Shown here: piece by piece, positions 56,863 to 64,000 of the stretch
How positions within the stretch are numbered: position 1 is the stretch's first letter
How the letters are laid out: every line of letters begins with the position of its first letter
Assembly (NCBI GenBank): GCA_030694465.1
Contig: JAUXYJ010000055.1
Coordinates: forward strand, 202,413-266,412
From: Deltaproteobacteria bacterium
GTDB lineage: Bacteria > Myxococcota_A > Polyangia > Polyangiales > Ga0077539
Length of the DNA stretch: 64,000 nt
Direction of reading: 5' to 3'
Notes under the pieces: generated by a model
What the model was told of the DNA's origin: nothing
The model's input: the letters and a program-made list of their open reading frames with translations, nothing else
Databases searched by the model: none
Position numbers and translations under genes: made by a program

Positions 56863-59080
56863 TCGCGCTCTTGAGCGACGTCAACCGAGCCCCCGCAGCC
56901 TCTGCTTGTTGCTCAAGCTCTCGCTTGGAGCCTTCAAGCGCTTCCACTGCCAATTTCTGGGCATCGCGCTCGCTCACCAACGCATCGCGCGCTGCAACAA
57001 GCCCATCGCGCTCGGTCTTCAACGCGTCACACTCCGCGCGCAGAGCGTCGCGCTGGGCGAGGGTGTCTTGCTGGGATTTTTGCAGGTCTGTGTTCGCTTG
57101 TTCGAGCTCTGCAGTGATCCGCAACACCTCGGCTGAGTGCTTGCCCTCAAGCTGCTCGAGCTGCTCGCGCTGAGTCTTTGCTTGCGACTCGCCCTCTGCA
57201 GCGTGCTTGCTCGCCAAGTCCGCGAGCGCTTGCTCGTGAGCCGCTTTCAGCGCGCTGAGCGCCTGGGCCTGGGCCTCGGCGGCCTGAGTCGCCTCGGTCG
57301 CCGCGTTGTCATGCTTAGACTGAAGCGCTTTAAGAGCATTTTCGCTGGCCAAGAGAGACTGAGCCGCTTGGTCCAGCGAGGCCTGGTGCGCACGGGCTTT
57401 GGCCTCTGCAGCGTCGCGCTCGGCCTTCAGGGCGCTCTGAACTTCGCTCGCCGCGGCGAGCTCGGTCTGCAAGGCCGCGACCTGGTCCTCGGCGTCCGCG
57501 ATCGCGCGCTCACGGCTCAGAAGCTTTTCGTCAAGATCGGCCTTCTCGTGACCCAGCGCAGAGAGCTTCTCTTTTGCCTCAAGTGCCGATCGTTCGCGCG
57601 CGTTGAGCTCGTCTTTGAGCTGCAGAATCTCTTTGTCTTTGCGGTGCAAATTCTCACGGAGTTCTAAGAACTCGCGCGTCGATCCGCTGCCACTCGGCGG
57701 TGCGACGCTCGCGCGTGAGACATTTTGCGCTGCTGCCGCGACGGCTGCCTTGCTGCGAGACTCGTCGAGCTCGGCCTGAAGCCGCTGGATCGTCTGCAGA
57801 TCCACGGCGCCTGAGCTTGCCTGAGCAGCGAGACTCTCTCGCTCTTTTTGCAGCGATTCGACGCTCGCGAGCGCTTGGTCGAGCTGGCCTTGTAGCGCCG
57901 CGGAGCGGTCCTCTTTCGGGGCCGCGCTGAGCTCGGCGACCGTGAGGTCGAGCCGCTGTCGGGTCTCTTGCGCTTCAGCGAGCGCTCGCTCAAGCACGTC
58001 GACTTGCTGTGCACTCTCCGCGCGTTCTCGGAGCGCGCGCTCCAGCGAGCCTCGGATCGTCGCGAGCTCTTCGCGCATGGAGGCGACCTCGGCCTGGACA
58101 TCTGGAGAGGCGTCATCGCCGCTGGGAGGCTGCAAAGACCCTGCGATTTCTCTCGCAGATTGCACATCTGCCTGGGGCTCTGGCTCAACCATATTCGCCG
58201 CGTCCGAGGGCGGGTGAACCGAGAGCGGGGCAGGCGTTTCAAGCTCGCGCGCGTCCAGCGGCGGGAGCTCCGCAGGAGGCGCAGAGACGACAGGCTCGGG
58301 CTCAGGCTCAGGCTCGTTGACCGGAGGCAGCTCAGGAGACTCAGAGGCAACCGCTGGGGGCTCTTCGGCTACGACGGGCGGTAGGACCGCAGAAGCGTCG
58401 ACGTGGGGCTTGTCGCCGTCGTTGAGAATGATGCTGTCAAACGCCGCGTCCGCAAACGAGTCCAGGTCGTCGAGCATCCCGTCCGAGGGCTGAGACACCG
58501 CGGCAGCCGGAGGCGGCGGAGGCGGTGGAGGCGGCGGTCCTGCGGGTGAAACCGCAGGTGGCTTTGGAGGCGTCGCGGGTGCTGAGAAAGCGACCGGAGC
58601 GGTCGGCATGGGCGCGATCACCGTGTGCTCTTCAAACTCGTCGAGGGACAAATCGTCGAGGCTGATCGCGTCGCTTTCAGACTCAAAGAATCCCTCGGCG
58701 CCCGGCAGCGTGACGTAGGTCGAACACTTCTCCAGGAGCGCGTCCACCGTGATGGGCTTATGCAAATATTCTTGCGCGTGCGTCCGGAGCTTTGAGTGCT
58801 GCTCGAACGTCTCTTGCGCCGCCGAAGACGCCACGACCACAAGCGGAATGTGCTGCAATTCCGGGTGCTTTTTGAGTTTATTGCAGACCGCAAAGCCGTT
58901 CATTCCGCGGAGCTCGATCGCAAGAATGATCAACGCGGGTCGGTGAATCTGGGCTTCATCGAGCCCAAGCTGTCCATCCTCGACGACGGACACAGTGCAG
59001 CCTCGCTCAAGCAAAACAGATTGTAATTCTTGCGAAAATTCGGCGTCGTTGTCGATCACCAGGACGTGTGGGGCGGACAT
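56828..59080 (-). CDS. FrzS-like protein: pseudo-receiver domain plus Pro-rich linker and long coiled coil
   Basis: HVLVIDNDAEFSQELQSVLLERGCTVSVVEDG...RPALIILAIELRGMNGFAVCNKLKKHPELQHIPLVVV...HSKLRTHAQEYLHKPI; Asp of LLD.. replaced by Ala; about 400 aa heptad-rich C-terminus. Confidence 0.7.
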   Translation of the reverse strand: MSAPHVLVIDNDAEFSQELQSVLLERGCTVSVVEDGQLGLDEAQIHRPALIILAIELRGMNGFAVCNKLKKHPELQHIPLVVVASSAAQETFEQHSKLRTHAQEYLHKPITVDALLEKCSTYVTLPGAEGFFESESDAISLDDLSLDEFEEHTVIAPMPTAPVAFSAPATPPKPPAVSPAGPPPPPPPPPPAAAVSQPSDGMLDDLDSFADAAFDSIILNDGDKPHVDASAVLPPVVAEEPPAVASESPELPPVNEPEPEPEPVVSAPPAELPPLDARELETPAPLSVHPPSDAANMVEPEPQADVQSAREIAGSLQPPSGDDASPDVQAEVASMREELATIRGSLERALRERAESAQQVDVLERALAEAQETRQRLDLTVAELSAAPKEDRSAALQGQLDQALASVESLQKERESLAAQASSGAVDLQTIQRLQAELDESRSKAAVAAAAQNVSRASVAPPSGSGSTREFLELRENLHRKDKEILQLKDELNARERSALEAKEKLSALGHEKADLDEKLLSRERAIADAEDQVAALQTELAAASEVQSALKAERDAAEAKARAHQASLDQAAQSLLASENALKALQSKHDNAATEATQAAEAQAQALSALKAAHEQALADLASKHAAEGESQAKTQREQLEQLEGKHSAEVLRITAELEQANTDLQKSQQDTLAQRDALRAECDALKTERDGLVAARDALVSERDAQKLAVEALEGSKRELEQQAEAAGARLTSLKSAITALGALLSDA

Positions 59081-59246
59081 GGCGGCCCCAGCGTAGAAGC
59101 CTGCAATTCACACCGTCAACGAAACACACACCTGAGCGCACTTGTTTCGGTCGAAGTGGCCGCTGGCGTGAGATGTCCTTCTTGTAGGCTCATGTGCTCT
59201 CTGTTCGCTCACGTGCCCTACGTGAGCCGCCTAGACCGAGCGGCCA

Positions 59247-59963
59247 TTGTTGCTAGTGTGCCCCGTGATTTTGCCCGACAGAGCGCAGCAGTTGGCCACT
59301 TTTTTCGACTTCAATGGGGTCCTCGTAGACGACGAACACCTGCATTTTTCATGCTTCAACGAAGTTTTGTCAGCCTACAATATCGAGATCTCTCAGCGGC
59401 AATACGACGAGACCCTTCTGGGCTTTGACGATCGAGGGGTCTTCGATGCCCTGCTGCCCTCCGCGGAGCGATCATTGCGCGAAGCCACGATCGCCTCGCT
59501 CATTCGCACCAAGGCGGCGGTCTACATGGCCCGAGCCGCCGCAGATCTCTCGTTTTTCGCGGGAGCACGCGAAGCGCTGGCCGCCGCCGCACAGCGCGGT
59601 CCCGTGGTGGTCGTGTCGGGTGCCCTTCGCGCCGAGATCGAGCTTGCACTTTCGCTTCTCGACGCGAGCGCGAGCGTCGCGCACATCGTGGCCGCCGAGG
59701 ACGTCCATCGCTGCAAGCCCGACCCCGAAGGATACCTCCTCGCGCTTGGATGGCTCCGCGCGACCGCCCCGGAGGTCCCGCGATCTGCGGTCCTCGTGAT
59801 CGAAGACTCTCTCGCCGGTGTAGACGCCGCACACGCCGCTTCGCTGGGGGTCTGGGCGGTCGCACACAGCTACCCCGAAGAGCAGCTACGCGCGCACCAT
59901 CCCAAGAAGATCTTTGCGACGCTCGCAGAGCTCGTGGGGTCTCTCGCGACGCGCAGCGCGTGA
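59247..59963 (+). CDS. HAD family hydrolase (phosphoglucomutase-like)
   Basis: FFDFNGVLVDDEHLH, VVVSGALRAEIEL, KPDPEGYLLAL, LVIEDSLAGVDAAHAA. Confidence 0.88.
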   Translation: MLLVCPVILPDRAQQLATFFDFNGVLVDDEHLHFSCFNEVLSAYNIEISQRQYDETLLGFDDRGVFDALLPSAERSLREATIASLIRTKAAVYMARAAADLSFFAGAREALAAAAQRGPVVVVSGALRAEIELALSLLDASASVAHIVAAEDVHRCKPDPEGYLLALGWLRATAPEVPRSAVLVIEDSLAGVDAAHAASLGVWAVAHSYPEEQLRAHHPKKIFATLAELVGSLATRSA

Positions 59964-59990
59964 CCCCCACGGTCGCGGTCGCGGTCGCGG

Positions 59991-60674
59991 TTACCGAAGC
60001 GTCTGCGATCGGGCCAGCATATTCGCAGCCCGATCGCGCGTCTTGAGAGAAATCCTTCGGTCGCCCTCGACCGCGCGGAGGTCCTCGAGGTCGGCTAGGC
60101 CCACAATGAGCGACGTGAGCTCTTCGGGGGAGGCTGGGTTGAGAACCGTCGCGCGCAGCACCGCGGCGCGAGAGACCCAGCGCGTAGAGGTGAGAACGCG
60201 CGCGACGATCACTGGAGAAATCCTAGGAGTCGCACACAAGCGCGTCACATCAAGCTCGAGCAACCGCGGGTTGAGCAAGACCTCGCGAACCACGTCGGGA
60301 TGGGGATCACGCAGCGCACGATCCAGCAGTCGACGGTCGGCCGTGCGCGCGAGGGTCTTGCGCTCTCCCAGCGCGAGTGGCCTCCCTCCCCAGTCGATTT
60401 CGGGTGGCGAAAATGCAGCTTCTTTGAGGCAACGCTCTGCCGCGCGGAGGCCAACCCAGGCGAGCAGCGTCACGGCTGCGTTGTCGGTGCGCTCAAGCAC
60501 GCGCTCAAGCAGCGCTTCTTCGAGAGGCTCGTGCGCGTCGGGTGGCACGGACGCGAGCCGCTCAGCCAGCACTCTGACGCGGATGCCGTGGTCTGAAATC
60601 GCGCCGATCGCAAACGCCCAGCGAGCCATCGTCTCATGCGTCTCTTGAGCGATCCTGAGGGACGTGTCGGACAT
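59991..60674 (-). CDS. Hypothetical helical-repeat (HEAT/DUF2336-like) protein
   Basis: LLDRALRDPHPDVVREVLLNPRLLELDVTRLC...VLRATVLNPASPEELTSLIV repeats. Confidence 0.5.
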   Translation of the reverse strand: MSDTSLRIAQETHETMARWAFAIGAISDHGIRVRVLAERLASVPPDAHEPLEEALLERVLERTDNAAVTLLAWVGLRAAERCLKEAAFSPPEIDWGGRPLALGERKTLARTADRRLLDRALRDPHPDVVREVLLNPRLLELDVTRLCATPRISPVIVARVLTSTRWVSRAAVLRATVLNPASPEELTSLIVGLADLEDLRAVEGDRRISLKTRDRAANMLARSQTLR

Positions 60675-60851
60675 GACAAGACTCGTGAAAATACCCGTCG
60701 AAACCAATGGAGCCTAGCGCTAGATTGCCGCTTGGTCTTGACGCATGACGCCATGCGGTGCCATCACCTACGGCATTGCGCGAGGGGCCAACGCATACAC
60801 GTGTTGGCAAGCCTCTAACAAAACTCGCAAGCACTCCAAAGGTTCAAATCC

Positions 60852-61505
60852 GTGAGCACCTCAGACAGCACAGACGTGAGCGGCAAGTCCACCGAAGCAC
60901 GCGCCACGCCTCGCATGATCAAGCGGTACTCGAACCGAAAGCTCTACGACACCGTCGAGAGCCGCTACGTCACGTTGCCACAGATCGCGCTGCTGTTGCG
61001 CAATGGCGAAGACGTCAAGATCATCGACAACAACAGCAAAGAAGACCTGACGAGCGTGACCCTCGCGCAGATCTTGTACGAAGAAGAGAAGCGTCAGTCG
61101 CGCTCGCTTCCGATGGCTGCCCTCAAGGACCTGATCCACACGTCCGGCGAGCGGATCAACCAGTTCTTGCGCGAAGGCCCCATGGGTAAGATCCTCCGCA
61201 AAGACGAGGCGAGCGGCGAGGCCGTCGAGGCCGCTTCGACGGTCGCAGCGCCGGTCGTTGTGCCCGAGCCCGTCGCAGAGCCCGCGAAGGTCGCCGAGGG
61301 GCCGGGAAAATTTGAGAAGCTCGTCGAGCAGTCGCGCGCCAGTTTTGCCGAGTGGAGCGCGGCCGTGGACGATCGCGCGCGCAAGGTGGTCGAGGCGGTC
61401 TCGCCCGCGGCGCAGATCGAGAAGCTCACCAACGAGGTCCGAAAGCTCGAAAAGCGTGTCGCCGAGCTCGAAGCACATCAGGACACTCGACGAACGAAGG
61501 AATAG
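60852..61505 (+). CDS. phaR: Polyhydroxyalkanoate synthesis regulator, PhaR-like DNA-binding N-terminus
   Basis: RMIKRYSNRKLYDTVESRYVTLPQIALLLRNGEDVKIIDNNSKEDLTSVTLAQILYEEE. Confidence 0.9.
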   Translation: MSTSDSTDVSGKSTEARATPRMIKRYSNRKLYDTVESRYVTLPQIALLLRNGEDVKIIDNNSKEDLTSVTLAQILYEEEKRQSRSLPMAALKDLIHTSGERINQFLREGPMGKILRKDEASGEAVEAASTVAAPVVVPEPVAEPAKVAEGPGKFEKLVEQSRASFAEWSAAVDDRARKVVEAVSPAAQIEKLTNEVRKLEKRVAELEAHQDTRRTKE

Positions 61506-61596
61506 TGCACACGGTCTGGCGGTTTGCTACTCCACGAGGCCGCACAGACGTTGTGCAGGGCTGAAGTAGCTTAGAGCTTCTAGGGACGTTGCACCG

Positions 61597-62238
61597 ATGG
61601 TTGAATTACGCGTTGATCCAGGCCGCCGAAAGCGCTTCGAGAGCGAAGTCCTTCCACATCTTGACGCGCTCCATCGCACCGCCCTGAGGCTGACCCGAAG
61701 CCAAGCCGACGCGGACGACCTGGTGCAAGACTCGGTGCTCAAAGCCTACCGATTCTTCGATCACTACGAAGCGGGGACTAACATCCGCGCGTGGCTCCTG
61801 CGGCTGCTCACCAACGTGTTTTTCTCGAAGTACCGAAGACAAACGCTGGACTCGCAGCTCAAGACCCTTGGTCAAGGAGACCCCGTGGCCGACGGCTGGA
61901 TGGGCGCCGCGACGATGGCTCCAAACCGTGAGCCCGAGCGCTTGGCCGAAAAAGCGATCCTCGAGGGCTCCGTGATGCGCGCCGTCGAAGAGCTCCCCGA
62001 AGAGTTTCGAGCAGTGCTTTTGCTAGCAGATGTTGAAGGGTTGACCTACCGAGAGATCGCAGAGTCCATGGGCTGTCCCATCGGCACGATCATGTCGCGA
62101 CTGCACCGTGCCCGTCGCGCGGTGGCGACCAAGCTCGGGGTCACACACACAAGCAACCAAGCCCCAAAGGACGAAGCCTCGCCTGTGGTCAACATGAACG
62201 ATTTTCGCCTGCGTCAGAAGAAAGAGGTCGCAGGGTGA
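61597..62238 (+). CDS. ECF RNA polymerase sigma factor
   Basis: ALRLTRSQADADDLVQDSVLKAYRFFDHYEAGTNIRAWLLRLLTNVFFSKYRR; LPEEFRAVLLLADVEGLTYREIAESMGCPIGTIMSRLHRARRAV. Confidence 0.93.
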   Translation: MVELRVDPGRRKRFESEVLPHLDALHRTALRLTRSQADADDLVQDSVLKAYRFFDHYEAGTNIRAWLLRLLTNVFFSKYRRQTLDSQLKTLGQGDPVADGWMGAATMAPNREPERLAEKAILEGSVMRAVEELPEEFRAVLLLADVEGLTYREIAESMGCPIGTIMSRLHRARRAVATKLGVTHTSNQAPKDEASPVVNMNDFRLRQKKEVAG

Positions 62239-63056
62239 GCGGCTGCGACGAGACAAGCCGCTACCTTGACGCGTGGCTCGATGGCGAGCTCGACCCCGGA
62301 GCCTCGCTCATCGTCGAGACCCACATCGCGCGTTGCGCGCAGTGTGCCGACGAGGCCGACGCGATTCGCTCGATCAAGAAAGCGCTCGCGTCCACACGCG
62401 AGGGCCACGCGACGCCCGGACATCTTCGCAGCAAGCTCTTGGCGGCCCTGGACGCCGAGGACCAGTCGGCGGTGCGCACCGTCCAAGCCACCCGCCGCAA
62501 GCGGCACGGTTCGGCCTTTGCGCTCGCAGGAGCAGCTCTCGCTGGCATCGCGGTGAGCACGGGCTGGCGTGGCTCGTTGGGCGGGACAACACCCGTCGCC
62601 GGCGCGGCCATGATGCCTCCGATTCTCGAGGACATCGCGCAGCGTCATGCGCGCAATTTGCCCGTCGAAGTGAGCGGCGCGCAGCCCGACCAGGTCTCCA
62701 ATTTTTTCAACGGGAGGCTGGACATTCCGGTTCGCCCCGTGCGGTTTCGCGGCGTGTCTGCGCGGCTCGTCGGTGCGCGAATCTCAAACGTCTCAGACCG
62801 CATGGCTGCGGCCCTGTACTACGACGTCGAAGGTCGCCGCGTGTCGGTGTTTATGTTCGATGCCTCTGTGCTCCCGCGTGCGTTTGCGACCGACAGTCTC
62901 CGTCCTGTGCGGGTCAACAATCAGCCCGCGTACTTGGGCTATGTGCACGGGTACACCGTGGTGATCTCCGAGCGCGCAGGGGTCGGCTACGCGGTCGCGA
63001 GTGACATGCCTCCCGACGCAACGCTGAGCATTTTTGCTCGCGCTGAGCTGCAGTAG
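62235..63056 (+). CDS. Zinc-finger (zf-HC2) anti-sigma factor
   Basis: YLDAWLDGELDPGASLIVETHIARCAQCADE (HxxxCxxC) followed by TM; overlaps the sigma stop. Confidence 0.85.
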   Translation: MSGCDETSRYLDAWLDGELDPGASLIVETHIARCAQCADEADAIRSIKKALASTREGHATPGHLRSKLLAALDAEDQSAVRTVQATRRKRHGSAFALAGAALAGIAVSTGWRGSLGGTTPVAGAAMMPPILEDIAQRHARNLPVEVSGAQPDQVSNFFNGRLDIPVRPVRFRGVSARLVGARISNVSDRMAAALYYDVEGRRVSVFMFDASVLPRAFATDSLRPVRVNNQPAYLGYVHGYTVVISERAGVGYAVASDMPPDATLSIFARAELQ

Positions 63057-63175
63057 CCGTCGCGATCGCCTCCACGCACGCTCTGGGGATCTTCGCTGGG
63101 CGCGGGATCGCAAAGATTCGCGGTATGCCTTGGCTTCTGCGCGCGCGGTTGGTTACAACGCGCGTTGCCTAAGCC

Positions 63176-64000
63176 ATGACAACCAGCCCAATGGAAGCGC
63201 TCGACGCCATCGAGCACGACGTCGATGCATCGTTTTTGCCAGTCCAGAGCGACCCAGAGCTCCGCGCGGTCTACGCACGCTGGCTCGGTCGCGAAGGCGC
63301 CGTCACCCTCTTGATGCGACGGATGCCCGAGCTCCCGGGCCCCGAGCGAAAGACCTTTGGCCAGGCGATTAACAGGGTCAAAGACAAGGTCGAGGCCGCC
63401 AAGACCGTGTGCGAACAGCGCCTGCGCGAGCACGCGCGCGCGCTGGACCTTGGTCGTGAGCCGCTCGATGTCTCCCTCCCGGGGCGCAAGCCTCGCGTCG
63501 GTCGCCTCCACCCGCTCTCGCGCATGATGTACGATGTGATCGACGCGTTTGTAGCCATGGGTTTCGACGTGGCCGAGGGCCCCGAGACCGACTGGGAGAC
63601 CAATAATTTCGAGCGCTTAGGGTTTCCGCCCGATCACCCTGCGATGGACATGCAGGACACGTTCTTCTTGCAACAACCCGACGGGGCGACCGGTCCACGA
63701 GCGCTCTTGCGAACGCACACGAGCACCGTGCAGGTCCGCGAGATGCTCTCGCACGCGCCGCCCGTCATGATCGTCGCGCCGGGGGCTGTCTATCGCCGTG
63801 ACGACGACGCGACGCACAGCCCCATGTTTGCCCAGATCGAGGGGCTCGTGGTCGACCAGGGCATCGCCCTCTCGCACCTGCGCGGCACGCTGGACACCTT
63901 CGCGCGCAAGCTCTTCGGTGAGCGCGTCACGACCCGTATGCGAGGGAGCTATTTTCCGTTCACCGAGCCCAGCGTTGAGCTCGACGCGAGCTGCGCGCTC
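63176..64000 (+). CDS. pheS: Phenylalanine-tRNA ligase alpha subunit, truncated by window end
   Basis: LHPLSRMMYDVIDAFVAMGFDVAEGPETDWETNNFERLGFPPDHPAMDMQDTFF...LLRTHTSTVQVREM; frame open to base 64000. Confidence 0.92.
   Translation, partial: MTTSPMEALDAIEHDVDASFLPVQSDPELRAVYARWLGREGAVTLLMRRMPELPGPERKTFGQAINRVKDKVEAAKTVCEQRLREHARALDLGREPLDVSLPGRKPRVGRLHPLSRMMYDVIDAFVAMGFDVAEGPETDWETNNFERLGFPPDHPAMDMQDTFFLQQPDGATGPRALLRTHTSTVQVREMLSHAPPVMIVAPGAVYRRDDDATHSPMFAQIEGLVVDQGIALSHLRGTLDTFARKLFGERVTTRMRGSYFPFTEPSVELDASCAL

Noticed and set aside
58290-58320. ctcaggctcagg tandem repeat
   Set aside because: Encodes the EPEPEPEP linker of the FrzS-like protein.
60831-60852. tRNA-like T-loop string GGTTCAAATCC
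   Set aside because: The flanking bases do not form a 5-bp T-arm (only GG/CC pair) and no acceptor, D- or anticodon arms are found; likely chance sequence before phaR.
61597-63056. ECF sigma/anti-sigma pair as a novel system
   Set aside because: Standard overlapping sigma/zf-HC2 anti-sigma arrangement; nothing unusual visible.

Overview
64 kb of high-GC chromosome with myxobacterial (Myxococcota-like) character: MYXO-CTERM-like tail, a FrzS-like pseudo-receiver/coiled-coil protein, many Ser/Thr kinases, and Cys-rich lipoproteins. The taxonomic assignment is inference. I recognise no rRNA, tRNA, CRISPR array, prophage or transposase. Main gene content: SDR reductase; Ser/Thr kinase plus TerB-like protein; TldD/TldE pair; secreted lipoproteins; VanY-type M15 peptidase; O-methyltransferase; coaX; orphan FecCD permease; PP2C phosphatase; IPMDH/ICDH-family enzyme; bestrophin; nitronate monooxygenase; a SiaC-SiaB-SiaA-UrtA-like operon facing a Ser/Thr kinase-REC and a histidine kinase; eutB-eutC-eutL-permease operon; DUF255 thioredoxin-domain protein; cysteine desulfurase; ABC-2 exporter; a GAF / S8 peptidase / sigma-like / unknown operon; HAD hydrolase; PhaR; ECF sigma/anti-sigma pair; and the start of pheS. 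Most notable signals: (1) an interspersed perfect palindrome, (A)CCCGGCGACGTCGCCGGG(T), about 10 copies, mostly just after stop codons, one copy duplicated together with the 3' tail of the TldE gene; (2) a (TTGAC)4 pentanucleotide repeat that puts a large secreted serine-protease-like lipoprotein out of frame with its only well-placed start codon, a candidate phase-variation switch; (3) a SiaABC partner-switch operon with an orphan UrtA-like binding protein and no diguanylate cyclase; (4) a histidine kinase with what looks like a degenerate SpoIIE/PP2C domain; (5) EutL encoded without any other microcompartment shell gene in view. All calls come from reading the sequence and ORF track; no searches were run.
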